Positions 17,068 through 25,903 of a DNA stretch of 64,000 nucleotides are shown in pieces. The position numbers and the translations under genes are program-made. The stretch covers positions 28,543 to 92,542 of the forward strand of contig CALVAK010000008.1 of the NCBI GenBank assembly GCA_944325525.1. The letters are read 5' to 3'. This stretch comes from Candidatus Gastranaerophilales bacterium (GTDB lineage Bacteria; Cyanobacteriota; Vampirovibrionia; Gastranaerophilales; Gastranaerophilaceae). The stretch's first letter is position 1. The number at the start of each line of letters is the position of its first letter. The notes below the pieces were generated by a model that was not told the DNA's origin, made no database searches, and was given only the letters and a program-made list of their open reading frames with translations.

Positions 17068-17700
17068 ATGTTGACCAATTACTTGAACTATTTAAATTTT
17101 ATAAACAACAAACTTAATAAATTCTTTATAAGCCAGAAACCGTACATTTTCTGCAAAAAAGGATGTTCTAAATGCTGTAAGAATGCTAAATATTTCTATT
17201 CAAAAATAGAGTTTGAATACTTATCAGCAGGCTTAAAATTATTAAACAGCGAAGAAAAACAGATTATTATAAATAACATAAATAATCTAAAACAAGAAAA
17301 AAAAGCCGGCAGTAATAAAAATTTTGTATATGAATGCCCGTTATTAATAAACGACAGTTGTTCTGTCTATGATTACAGAGGAATTATTTGCCGTACTTTT
17401 GGCTTAATGACTGCATATAATGACGGCAGTATAAAAATTCCGTTTTGTGCTTACAATAATCTTAATTATTCAAATGTTATTGATACTGAAAATGAAAAAA
17501 TTTCAGTAGAAAAATTTAAAAAATTAAATATAAAAGAAGAACCACTTGCTTTTAATATAAGTTATGAATACCTTACTGATTCTGATTTTGAAAAACTTTT
17601 TAATTTCCAATTCGGAGAGAAAAAGCCCCTCTTCAACTGGCTTATAGATTATTCAAAAAGAAAGTCGGCGGTAAGCTGCGACACTAGATTATGTATCTAG
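17068..17700 (+). CDS. YkgJ-family cysteine-cluster protein
   Basis: This 210-aa soluble protein has the spaced cysteines of the YkgJ/zinc-or-iron-chelating family (PF03692): C29, C33, C36 and C37 in FCKKGCSKCC, then C90 (CPLL), C98, C108 (GIICRTFG) and C127. These probably bind a metal or Fe-S centre; the biochemical role is not established for the family. No Shine-Dalgarno sequence is evident ahead of the ATG at 17068, so the start is less certain. Its stop overlaps that of the convergent MFS transporter, and a terminator hairpin spans the stop. Confidence 0.85.
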   Translation: MLTNYLNYLNFINNKLNKFFISQKPYIFCKKGCSKCCKNAKYFYSKIEFEYLSAGLKLLNSEEKQIIINNINNLKQEKKAGSNKNFVYECPLLINDSCSVYDYRGIICRTFGLMTAYNDGSIKIPFCAYNNLNYSNVIDTENEKISVEKFKKLNIKEEPLAFNISYEYLTDSDFEKLFNFQFGEKKPLFNWLIDYSKRKSAVSCDTRLCI

Positions 17701-17712
17701 TGATGTTTTTTT
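17682..17712 (+). terminator. rho-independent terminator spanning the stop codon
   Basis: An 8-bp stem (CACTAGAT 17682-17689, ATCTAGTG 17695-17702) with a 5-base loop is followed by a T-run near 17706-17712. The hairpin contains the last codons and stop of the YkgJ-like gene and the stop of the convergent transporter gene. Confidence 0.75.
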
Positions 17713-19235
17713 ATTTCATTACTCATAAGAAATGCGACAGGAATCAATATAAAAGCCAGCATTGCGAATATAGCAAAAACATCAACATAAGACATAAGTC
17801 TTGATTGAACAAGCATTTGATTGTATATATACGCATTTGCTTTAGTCTGGGCAAAACTACTTGATGCACTGCTTATAAAAGTGTGAATAAGCGATGTCAT
17901 TTTCTGTTGAAAAACAATATTAAAATTAGAAAGATTTTCTACAAGATAAGTTTGATGTATCTGTGAATGCCTTGCGACAATAGTTGAAGATATGGAAACA
18001 ACAACAGCTGCTCCGATTGTTTTGCAGAAATTATGTAAACTTGCACCATTAGGCAAATCCTCTTCCGGCAATGTACCCAAAACCAGTGCCGACACAGGAA
18101 TAAATACTAAAATTATACCTATTCCTAAAAATATATTCGGAATTGACACATACAAGAATGACACCGATAGATTAACATTTGTGAACATAAACGTTGCAAT
18201 TCCTAAAAACAAAAAACCAATTGCCATAAGTAATCTGTTATCATATAGTTTCATTAACGGTGTTATTAGAAGGAGCATAATAACACACGATATTATTCTC
18301 GGTGCCAGAGAATATCCGCTAAGAAGAGCTGTATATCCTAAAATGTTTTGTAAAAACTGTGGTGCCAAAAACATTGTAGTAAAAACAATCATTGTAACTG
18401 ATGTTGATAATATTGTACCAATGAGAAAATTCCTGTCTTTAAACAGTCTTAATTTCATAAATGAATTTTTATTTTCACCTTCCCAAACGATTAAGAACAC
18501 AAACATAATGAGAGAAAAAATACTAAGCCAAAATATCCAGGCACAGTCAAACCAGTTATACTGCTGTCCTTTATCTAAAACTATCTGCATAGACACAAGC
18601 CACAAAATAAGAGCAGCCATTCCGACATAATCTATATGCATATGTTTAGTATCATGGGGAGTGTCTTGTATATATTTGTTAACCATCATTAATGATACAA
18701 TTCCAACAGGAATATTAACGGAATATATGTACTGCCAACTGAGGTTATCAACAAGAAATCCGCCAAAAGAAGGTCCCAGTACAGCAAAAACCATTACAGC
18801 AAGTCCGAATAATGACATTGCTACTCCTTTTTTATCAGGAGGAAAAGCTGATAATAATATAGTTTGTGCCATAGGGGTCATTGGACCTCCACCAATTCCC
18901 TGTATAAATCTCCCGAATACCATCACATTTAATGTTGGAGCAGCAACACAAATAAAAGCTCCAATTGTAAAAATAGCAATAGAAATTTTCAAAAAAGTTT
19001 TTCTTCCCCATATACTCTCAAGCCACCCTGACAGCATTATAAGACAGGCATTTGCTACCATATATGAAGTTACAACCCATTTTACTTCATCACTTGTAGC
19101 CGCAAAATACCCTGAAATGTGAGGTATTGCAACATTTGTTGCCGATGTGGCAAGTGCGGAAAATGATGTGGGAATAAGAATTGATGCAGCAACAAGCCAG
19201 AGAGGAATGTTATTTTGTCTTACACTATCTCCCAT
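17697..19235 (-). CDS. MFS drug transporter, DHA2 family (EmrB/QacA-like)
   Basis: A 512-aa, highly hydrophobic protein whose length and pattern fit 14 transmembrane helices. Motif A-like GWLESIWGRKTF and motif C-like GPSFGGFLVD mark the proton-coupled DHA2 drug efflux group. It starts immediately after the stop of the HlyD-type adaptor (TAA then ATG), so the two are co-translated as an EmrA/EmrB-type pair. With the divergent TolC-like gene at 20787 this would form a complete tripartite pump across both membranes. The substrate is unknown. Confidence 0.93.
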   Translation of the reverse strand: MGDSVRQNNIPLWLVAASILIPTSFSALATSATNVAIPHISGYFAATSDEVKWVVTSYMVANACLIMLSGWLESIWGRKTFLKISIAIFTIGAFICVAAPTLNVMVFGRFIQGIGGGPMTPMAQTILLSAFPPDKKGVAMSLFGLAVMVFAVLGPSFGGFLVDNLSWQYIYSVNIPVGIVSLMMVNKYIQDTPHDTKHMHIDYVGMAALILWLVSMQIVLDKGQQYNWFDCAWIFWLSIFSLIMFVFLIVWEGENKNSFMKLRLFKDRNFLIGTILSTSVTMIVFTTMFLAPQFLQNILGYTALLSGYSLAPRIISCVIMLLLITPLMKLYDNRLLMAIGFLFLGIATFMFTNVNLSVSFLYVSIPNIFLGIGIILVFIPVSALVLGTLPEEDLPNGASLHNFCKTIGAAVVVSISSTIVARHSQIHQTYLVENLSNFNIVFQQKMTSLIHTFISSASSSFAQTKANAYIYNQMLVQSRLMSYVDVFAIFAMLAFILIPVAFLMSNEIKKHH

Positions 19236-20225
19236 TTAGTCCACCTTTACCGTCGGAACTACTGACATGCCAGGAATTATATTGTAATCTGAAATATCAT
19301 CGGTAAATAATATTTTTACCGGGATTCTTTGAACTATTTTTACGTAGCTGCCGACAGCATTTTCAGGCGGAAATAAACTTGCCTTAGCACCTGATGCCAT
19401 TTGAATACTGTCAACGACACCGTTAAATGTTTTATTACCGTACGTATCAATCTTTATTTTAACTTTTTGTCCTTTTTTCATACGGGCAACCTGGGTTTCT
19501 TTATAATTAGCAACAACCCATACTTTTCTCGGTACAATTGCAAACAAAGGCTGTGCAACCTGTATGTAATTGCCTTGTTCTACCGTTCTATGAGTAATTA
19601 CCCCGTCTTCAGGAGCATAAATTTTTGTATAAGACAAATTCAACTTATCCTGCTTAACTTCCGCTTCTAATCTTTTTATGGATGCTGCAATTTCCTCTTT
19701 TTTTGATTTTGATGAATTACTGTTTGATTGTGCGGCAGTAAGATTATTTCTGCTGTTATCATAATCTTGTTTTGATGATATTCCTTTTTCATACATTGCA
19801 GAATATCTGTCATAATCACCTTTTGCATAATCCAATGCCGAATATGATTTTATTATTTCATTATCGGCACTTCCAAGAGCAGCATTAGCTTCTTCAAGTT
19901 TTGCCTGTGTTTGTTCTAATTTGACTTCATAGTCATTAGGGTCAATTTCAAGCAGTAAATCTCCTTTTTTCACTTCCTGATTATCATCAATATTTAATTT
20001 TACGACAGGGCCTGAAACTCTTGAAGATATTGTTATTATATGCCCTTCAACAAATGCATCGTCCGTAGTCTTATAATATATTGACCTTATGGAAACTATT
20101 GTTCCCAGAACAACAATTAATACAGCAACAAAAAAAGGTATAAATACTCGTTTTCTTGCATATATCGGTTTTTTATCGTCTTCATTTTCTTTTGTTATTA
20201 ATTTTTCGGCATTCTTTTCTTCCAA
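19236..20225 (-). CDS. HlyD/EmrA-family membrane fusion protein
   Basis: This 329-aa periplasmic adaptor has one N-terminal membrane anchor (about residues 27-48, VFIPFFVAVLIVVLG), a split biotinyl-lipoyl-like domain (VSGPVVKLNIDDNQEVKKGD and later IYAPEDGVIT), an alpha-helical hairpin between them (about 100-195) and a beta barrel (VWVVANYKETQVARM). It links the inner-membrane transporter to the outer-membrane channel. It lies between the MarR regulator (20245-20709) and the MFS gene on the same strand. Confidence 0.93.
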   Translation of the reverse strand: MEEKNAEKLITKENEDDKKPIYARKRVFIPFFVAVLIVVLGTIVSIRSIYYKTTDDAFVEGHIITISSRVSGPVVKLNIDDNQEVKKGDLLLEIDPNDYEVKLEQTQAKLEEANAALGSADNEIIKSYSALDYAKGDYDRYSAMYEKGISSKQDYDNSRNNLTAAQSNSNSSKSKKEEIAASIKRLEAEVKQDKLNLSYTKIYAPEDGVITHRTVEQGNYIQVAQPLFAIVPRKVWVVANYKETQVARMKKGQKVKIKIDTYGNKTFNGVVDSIQMASGAKASLFPPENAVGSYVKIVQRIPVKILFTDDISDYNIIPGMSVVPTVKVD

Positions 20226-20244
20226 TGTTATCTCCTTTTTGACT

Positions 20245-20709
20245 TTATATTTGCAATTTAACTTTATCTCTAATATTATTATTCATTTTCTCAAGTGTAC
20301 TGAAAGTTATAGCAAGTTCTTTTTCCGTTATATTTTTTGTTATATCAGCCCGCAGTTCTAAATCAGACGGGAAAATTTTTTCTCTCAACTTTTTACCTTT
20401 TTCAGTAACAATTAACTTATATATTTTTCTTCCACAAGCATCAGGAACTTTTTCTATAAGTTTGTTCTTATGCATAATGTCTATAATTCTTGATATATTA
20501 GCTCTATCTTTAAAAGTTATTTCGGCAAGCTGCCTTTGATACATAATTTCATCATTTTCAAGCAATAAAGATAAAATTATATATTGATCCGGTGTAACTC
20601 CGAATTTTTTCTCGGTAAATGTCTGGCTGGAAAACCCCCTAATCAATGTACCGGTTATATATATTAATGCTCCTATTCTTGTTTTCAGATATTCTCTGTA
20701 CATATACAT
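20245..20709 (-). CDS. MarR-family transcriptional regulator of the efflux locus
   Basis: A 154-aa winged-helix protein: an N-terminal dimerisation helix, a recognition region (ISRIIDIMHKNKLIEKV) and a wing with DACGRKIYKLIVTEKG, typical of MarR. It is first in the marR-adaptor-MFS operon and divergent from the TolC-like gene, with a strong palindrome in the 77-base gap. That arrangement is standard for autoregulated drug-responsive MarR repressors. The inducing ligand is unknown. Confidence 0.9.
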   Translation of the reverse strand: MYMYREYLKTRIGALIYITGTLIRGFSSQTFTEKKFGVTPDQYIILSLLLENDEIMYQRQLAEITFKDRANISRIIDIMHKNKLIEKVPDACGRKIYKLIVTEKGKKLREKIFPSDLELRADITKNITEKELAITFSTLEKMNNNIRDKVKLQI

Positions 20710-20735
20710 TTTCTTTTCTTCTTATTTACATTATT

Positions 20736-20769
20736 TTTTTCTTGTGCTGTAATTATAGCACAAGAAAAA
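20736..20769. promoter_or_regulatory. palindromic operator for the MarR regulator
   Basis: The perfect inverted repeat CTTGTGCT (20741-20748) / AGCACAAG (20757-20764), 8-base spacer, is extended by a T-run on the left and an A-run on the right to 13 bp per arm. It lies between the divergent marR and TolC-like genes and neither gene ends here, so an operator is more likely than a terminator. It would control both directions at once. Confidence 0.75.
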
Positions 20770-20786
20770 TTTTAAGGATTTAATTT

Positions 20787-22166
20787 ATGAAAAAAAATTT
20801 TTTAATTATACTGCTAATTATAATAATCATGCCAATTTTAGCTTATGCAAAAAATACAGATGAACAGCCGGCAAATCACATTGAATATATGAATCTGGCA
20901 TGGTGGAAAAAATATAATGACGAATATTTAGTGAATAATTTAATAAAGTTATATGAAAACAATTATGATTTAAAAAATGCTGCTTTAAAAGTCAAGGAAA
21001 ACGAACAGGCTGTCAAAATGCAATTTGCCAGTGAACTTCCTTATTTAGGTTTATCCGGTCAACTATATAGAGAGTTAAGATCGTCCTTGCAGCAGTTCGG
21101 TGAAAGCATGCAAATTCCCAGTTATGCACAATACAACTATTATCTTCCCTTAACAGCAAGTTATGAAATTGATATCTGGGGTTCTAACAGACTAAAAACA
21201 AAAAGCATTAAGCAGAATCTTGAAATTATAAAACAAGCCGAACGTGCAACTTATATTTCTTTAACCTCTGACTTTGTAACCGATTATTATAATCTTATAA
21301 GAGCTGACGAACTTTTATCCATACAAAACGAAATAATAAAAACTCAGGAAGAAATTGTTGAAAAGATAACAGACAAACACGAATCAGGACTATGTTCTGT
21401 TAATGAAGTTCTTACCGAACAAAGAATTCTTACGGCATTAAAGGAAGAAAGAAACAGACATATAAAAACCAGAGATATATTAATTGATTCAATGAGAGTA
21501 TATCTTTCTGATTCTTCCGCAGACATAATAAGAAGCAGCTATGAAGATATTATAATGCTAAATAATATTCCGCTAAAATACAGCAGTGATGTTATTGAAA
21601 ACCGTCCTGACTATAAACAGGAAGAAGCAAATATAAAACGTATCGGCTTTGATGTAAAGGTCGCAAAGCGAGAATTCTTACCTAAATTTATAATTTTCGG
21701 ACAAATCGGGCTAAATGCATATCATCTGGACACTTTATTTAATTCTGCTTCTCATATGGCAAGTGCCGGTATTTTGCCATCTATTGATTTATTTTCCGGC
21801 GGCAAAAAAATTGCTCTTCTGAAATTAAAAAAGTATGAGTACGAAGAGGCATTAAACAATTATCAAAAAACAATACTCAACGGAATAAAAGATATTAACT
21901 CAGGACTAATTGAATATAAAGATGCACAGGAAAATTATAAAGAGAGTACAAATCGCTTAAACATGCAGGACAAAACATATTCGTTAATGAAAGACAAGTC
22001 AAAAATAGGCTCTGCAAGTGATTTAGATGTATTATATGCAAAAGAAGCCTACCTGACAGTTAAAAAAGAAAATGTTTCAAATAAAATAAATTCTTTAATT
22101 TCAACTATAGGACTTTATAAAGCAGCCGGAGGAATAGACTTATACAGTTTAAACGAAGATATTTAA
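20787..22166 (+). CDS. TolC/OprM-like outer-membrane efflux protein
   Basis: This 459-aa protein has a signal peptide (MKKNFLIILL... ending near AYA, residue 21) and two outer-membrane-efflux repeats rich in coiled coil. Typical motifs are WWKKYNDEYL near the N-terminus, ASYEIDIWG-like TASYEIDIWG, and NRPDYKQEEANIKR in the middle. It forms the outer-membrane channel of a tripartite pump, most likely with the divergent EmrA/EmrB-like genes. AAGGA lies about 9 bases before the ATG. Confidence 0.92.
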   Translation: MKKNFLIILLIIIIMPILAYAKNTDEQPANHIEYMNLAWWKKYNDEYLVNNLIKLYENNYDLKNAALKVKENEQAVKMQFASELPYLGLSGQLYRELRSSLQQFGESMQIPSYAQYNYYLPLTASYEIDIWGSNRLKTKSIKQNLEIIKQAERATYISLTSDFVTDYYNLIRADELLSIQNEIIKTQEEIVEKITDKHESGLCSVNEVLTEQRILTALKEERNRHIKTRDILIDSMRVYLSDSSADIIRSSYEDIIMLNNIPLKYSSDVIENRPDYKQEEANIKRIGFDVKVAKREFLPKFIIFGQIGLNAYHLDTLFNSASHMASAGILPSIDLFSGGKKIALLKLKKYEYEEALNNYQKTILNGIKDINSGLIEYKDAQENYKESTNRLNMQDKTYSLMKDKSKIGSASDLDVLYAKEAYLTVKKENVSNKINSLISTIGLYKAAGGIDLYSLNEDI

Positions 22167-22193
22167 TCCGCATTTTTATAAAACAAAAGAATT

Positions 22194-22934
22194 TTATATT
22201 ACATTAACATAGAAAATAAACGTAATAATCAAATCGGCCATTAGTAGAAACACAGTTGTTTTTATAGCAGCTTTAGTTGTTGAAATACCGACACCTTTGG
22301 CTCCTCCTGTTGTTTTATATCCCTGAGTCGAGCATACAAGAGGAATGATTATACCAAAAATAAACCCTCTAAAAACGCTTATATAAATATCACGTGTATT
22401 TATCCAATTCCAAACAGAAGACATATATCTGTTAGGATGTAGTCCTATAGCAAAATAAGATATAATCATACCGCCTAGTATACCGAAAAATTCAGCAAGT
22501 ATAACCACAAAAGGAACAGTAATAGCCCCTGCTATAATCCTTGGAGCGAAATAGTATCCTACAGGATCAATTTTTAATGTTTTAATTGCATCAACTTGTG
22601 ATGTAACCTGCATATTTGCTATTTCAGCACTTATAGCAGTACCTGCTCTTGCACTTATTGCTAAAGCCGCAAATCCTGGAGCAAGCTCTCTTATCAGAGC
22701 AACTGCAAGGAAACCTCCAACATAGCTTTCAGCTCCGGACATTAAAAATTGTTTCGAAATTTGCAGTGCAATTATTACGGACGAAATAAACACTATACTT
22801 AAAGCTATCGGTAAAGAATCATAACTTATCATTGCAGCTCTCTCAAGTACCGAACGAATCTTTACATTACCGCCTAAAATATATTTAAGTGTCTGTATGA
22901 AATATTGTGTACAAAGACCTAAAAAACTAATCAT
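22194..22934 (-). CDS. mlaE: MlaE-family ABC transporter permease
   Basis: A 246-aa integral membrane protein of the MlaE/YrbE family (Ycf63 in Cyanobacteria and plastids). Characteristic segments are LIRELAPGFAALAISARAGTAISAEIANM and the C-terminal CSTQGYKTTGGAKGVG box. MlaE is the permease of a phospholipid transporter that moves lipids between the inner and outer membranes. The ATPase (MlaF) and MCE protein (MlaD) are not in the window. Confidence 0.93.
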   Translation of the reverse strand: MISFLGLCTQYFIQTLKYILGGNVKIRSVLERAAMISYDSLPIALSIVFISSVIIALQISKQFLMSGAESYVGGFLAVALIRELAPGFAALAISARAGTAISAEIANMQVTSQVDAIKTLKIDPVGYYFAPRIIAGAITVPFVVILAEFFGILGGMIISYFAIGLHPNRYMSSVWNWINTRDIYISVFRGFIFGIIIPLVCSTQGYKTTGGAKGVGISTTKAAIKTTVFLLMADLIITFIFYVNVI

Positions 22935-22996
22935 GGTTATATTCTATCATATAATATTCGTTTTAAAATTATAAATAACAAAATCAAAATAAAATT

Positions 22997-24865
22997 TTAA
23001 TTATTTCTGATAAAATATGATGCAATTTCTTTAATAGGAATAAAATGAGAAATCGGTCTGCCGTGAGGACAGGTGTAGGGATTTTCGGTCGATCTTAATT
23101 TTTTTACAATTTCTTCCATCTGCCACAAAGTAAGTTTATCACCTGCTTTTACGGATGCTTTACAGGCTGTTGTTATTAATATTTTTTCTTCTTTTGTATC
23201 AAGATTACTATCTTTTGAATACTTTAAGTTATTTAAAAGTTCTGAGAGTATATCCTGCGGTTTTACATTTGATAAAATTTGAGGAATTTTTTTAAAAATT
23301 ATCTGATTATCAGATATCTTTTCTATTTTATAACCGAATTTAAACAACTGATTTTCCGCATTTTCCAATAAATCCAATTCTTCAGGCATAACATCCAGAA
23401 CATCTGAAACTATCAGCAGCTGTGAAACTATTTCCTTCTGTTTCTTTAAGTTTTCATATATATATCTTTCTTCTGCAATATGCTGATCTATAATTTCAAG
23501 ATTATCTTCATTTTCAACAAGAATATAGGTATTTTTTAACTGACCAATAACATTTATTTTTTTAGTATCAGTTTTATAATCAAAATTTATTCCAATTTGA
23601 GCCTGACTGTATTCTATATTATTTTGACCATATTTTTGTACCGTTTTATCTTTCACTCCTATAGGAAATATTTTTTCTTCAGAATAATCATTTGAAGGTT
23701 CATTATTAAAAGAAGAATTTTTAAATTGGAGGATTTTTTCTGATGATGTATTTATTCTTTGTCCGGTCTCGATTTCTGCGTTGTAATCTTTTGAAAATCC
23801 AAAAACTCCGCATGAGTCATTTTTGTCTTTATCAGCATCTGATATTAAATTTGCAGCTATATTATTAACATTATTGGAAAAAGCATTTAGCGAAAAGCTC
23901 AAAGCACTCTGCACAAAATTAAATATTTGATTCGGATTTTTATACCTGATTTCACGTTTTGTCGGATGTGCATTAACATCAATTTCTTGAGGATTTATAT
24001 CAATATTAATAACAACAAAAGGATATCTGCCTATAGGCAGCATATTCTTATAAGCATTATCAATTGCTTTTAATAAAACAGGACATTTTACAATTCTTGA
24101 ATTCACAAAAGTGTAAATTGATTTTTTACTTGCCCTTGTATAAGAAGGCAGCGAAATATAACCGGTAATTTTAATTCCTGACAACTTATCGGTTTTTTCA
24201 ACTTTTTTAAGTTCATTTATAATATCAGAAGAATATATTTCTGAAATTCTTGTAAGTAAATCCGAATTTGACGTTGTTGATATAACCGCAGTGTTATTAT
24301 TCTTTAATATAAAAGCAATTTCTGGATGAGATATAGAAAGAGACTGAACAAGTTCCTGGATATATGCAAATTCTGTTTTCTGGCTTTTTAAAAATTTTAG
24401 GCGTGCAGGTTGATTAAAGAACAAATCATTAACTTCCATAATCGTACCCTGAGCACAACCAGTTTGATAAGAATTTATAACAGAATTTTGAGATTCAACT
24501 CTCGTTCCGTATTCAAAATCTTTTGTTCTTGTTGTACAGGCAAGTTTTGCAATAGATATAATACTTGCAAGAGCTTCTCCTCTAAATCCAAGAGTATTAA
24601 TATTAAACAAATCAGCTTCATTTGACAATTTACTTGTTGCGTGTTTAGAAAAAGCAAGTTGAATATCGTCAGGATGAATACCTGAACCGTTATCTGCGAC
24701 ACGAATATTCCTACACTCGTTAGATATTGAAATTTCTATTTTTGAAGCACCGGCATCAATAGAATTTTCAACAAGTTCTTTTACAACACTTGCCGGTCTT
24801 TCAATAACTTCACCTGCAGCAATCTGATTTATTAAATTTACTGATAACTGTTTTATTCTGTTCAT
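22997..24865 (-). CDS. mutL: DNA mismatch repair protein MutL
   Basis: MutL links mismatch recognition by MutS to strand removal. The N-terminal GHKL ATPase shows NQIAAGEVIERPASVVKEL, DNGSGI and TLGFRGEALASI. The C-terminal domain has DQHIAEER, a variant of the endonuclease motif DQHAxxE, with ACKASVKAGD and CPHGRP for zinc binding. It is therefore probably an endonuclease-type MutL, as in bacteria without MutH. I start at the ATG at 24865 (MNRIKQLS), which fits the family N-terminus. An in-frame ATG at 24898 would add 11 residues. Neither has a strong ribosome site. Confidence 0.93.
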   Translation of the reverse strand: MNRIKQLSVNLINQIAAGEVIERPASVVKELVENSIDAGASKIEISISNECRNIRVADNGSGIHPDDIQLAFSKHATSKLSNEADLFNINTLGFRGEALASIISIAKLACTTRTKDFEYGTRVESQNSVINSYQTGCAQGTIMEVNDLFFNQPARLKFLKSQKTEFAYIQELVQSLSISHPEIAFILKNNNTAVISTTSNSDLLTRISEIYSSDIINELKKVEKTDKLSGIKITGYISLPSYTRASKKSIYTFVNSRIVKCPVLLKAIDNAYKNMLPIGRYPFVVINIDINPQEIDVNAHPTKREIRYKNPNQIFNFVQSALSFSLNAFSNNVNNIAANLISDADKDKNDSCGVFGFSKDYNAEIETGQRINTSSEKILQFKNSSFNNEPSNDYSEEKIFPIGVKDKTVQKYGQNNIEYSQAQIGINFDYKTDTKKINVIGQLKNTYILVENEDNLEIIDQHIAEERYIYENLKKQKEIVSQLLIVSDVLDVMPEELDLLENAENQLFKFGYKIEKISDNQIIFKKIPQILSNVKPQDILSELLNNLKYSKDSNLDTKEEKILITTACKASVKAGDKLTLWQMEEIVKKLRSTENPYTCPHGRPISHFIPIKEIASYFIRNN

Positions 24866-24972
24866 ATAGAGTATTTTAATATCATTTGCTGTGGGCATGC
24901 TTTTAGAAAATAAATAATGTTACAAATATTATTTTATTTTAAATTTTAAAGTAGTATAATTTTATAAGACTT

Positions 24973-25044
24973 GCGGGTGTAATTCAGTGGTAGAATGTTT
25001 GCTTCCCAAGCAAAATGCCGGGGGTTCGAGTCCCCTCGCCCGCT
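24973..25044 (+). tRNA. tRNA-Gly (anticodon CCC)
   Basis: A 72-base cloverleaf: acceptor GCGGGTG paired with CGCCCGC, D arm TTCAGTGGTAGAA, anticodon stem TTTGC/GCAAA around loop TTCCCAA (anticodon CCC), and T arm GGGG-TTCGAGT-CCCC. No CCA is encoded. It decodes GGG. The HAD phosphatase gene begins 28 bases later. Confidence 0.95.
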
Positions 25045-25072
25045 TTTTATTACAATTAAAAATAATAACAAT

Positions 25073-25738
25073 ATGAATAAAGATACATTAATCTTCGATT
25101 TAGACGGCACACTTTTAAATACTCTTGAAGACTTGCATGCAGGATTTAATTATGCACTTAAAATCTGCGGATATAAAGAAAGAAGCCTTGAAGAGATAAG
25201 AAGTTTTGTAGGAAACGGAATAAGAAAGGCTATAGAACGTGCTTTACCTGAAGGAATTGATGAAAAAGAAACAGACAAAATAGTTAATATTTTTAAAGAA
25301 TATTACAAAGGGCACATGCATATATATACAAAACCTTATGAAGGAATAGTTCCGATGCTTATAGAGCTTAAAGAAAAAGGGTTTAAGCTCGGTGTAGTTT
25401 CAAACAAATTTGATGATGCAGTAAAAGGACTATGCGGAACATATTTTAACAATCTTATAGAAAAAGCCGTTGGAGAAGGTCACGGTATAGATAAAAAACC
25501 CGACCCTAAAGGAGTTTTTACAGTTGTAAAACAACTTGATTCATCTATAGAAAAAACAATATATATAGGAGATTCAGAGGTTGATATTCAAACCGCACAA
25601 AATGCCGGTGTTCCATGCATAAGCGTATTATGGGGATTTAAAGATAAGGACTTTTTAATATCAAACGGTGCAAAACTTTTTGCCAACACCCCTCAAGATA
25701 TAATAAAAATAATTGAAAAAAAAAATTATTTAAGCTAA
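25073..25738 (+). CDS. HAD-family phosphatase, phosphoglycolate-phosphatase-like
   Basis: This 221-aa protein has all HAD motifs: FDLDGT (nucleophile D9, acid D11), VVSNK for motif II, the motif III lysines in KKPDPKG, and GDSEVD for motif IV. The cap domain is the small helical type of the Gph/PGMB subgroup. It likely removes phosphate from a small metabolite; phosphoglycolate is the best guess, but pyrophosphatase or sugar-phosphate activity is equally possible. The frame extends back into the tRNA, so the real start is the ATG at 25073. Confidence 0.88.
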   Translation: MNKDTLIFDLDGTLLNTLEDLHAGFNYALKICGYKERSLEEIRSFVGNGIRKAIERALPEGIDEKETDKIVNIFKEYYKGHMHIYTKPYEGIVPMLIELKEKGFKLGVVSNKFDDAVKGLCGTYFNNLIEKAVGEGHGIDKKPDPKGVFTVVKQLDSSIEKTIYIGDSEVDIQTAQNAGVPCISVLWGFKDKDFLISNGAKLFANTPQDIIKIIEKKNYLS

Positions 25739-25758
25739 TATAAGTTTAACGGTAATGA

Positions 25759-25844
25759 GCCGAAGTGGCGAAATTGGTAGACGCATCAGACTCAAAATCT
25801 GACGCAGCTCACCCTGTGTACCGGTTCGAGTCCGGTCTTCGGCA
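25759..25844 (+). tRNA. tRNA-Leu (anticodon CAA)
   Basis: An 86-base class II tRNA: acceptor GCCGAAG paired with CTTCGGC, anticodon stem TCAGA/TCTGA around loop CTCAAAA (anticodon CAA), a long variable arm, and T arm CCGG-TTCGAGT-CCGG. No CCA is encoded. It decodes UUG. Confidence 0.95.
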
Positions 25845-25847
25845 AAT

Positions 25848-25880
25848 AAAAAGAAAAGGTATTATTTACCTTTTCTTTTT
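25848..25880 (+). terminator. rho-independent terminator after tRNA-Leu
   Basis: A 14-bp stem (25848-25861 with 25867-25880, core GAAAAGGTA/TACCTTTTC) with a 5-base loop ends in a T-run. It lies between tRNA-Leu (+) and the convergent pilT gene (-) and could terminate both. Confidence 0.85.
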
Positions 25881-25903
25881 TATTATCTAATCAAATGTCT
25901 CAA

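Noticed and set aside
20736..20769. Terminator reading of the palindrome
   Set aside because: It looks like a hairpin with a T-run, but it lies between two divergent gene starts and no gene ends there.
24995..25072. N-terminal extension of the HAD phosphatase frame
   Set aside because: It runs through tRNA-Gly; the ATG at 25073 gives the normal family N-terminus.
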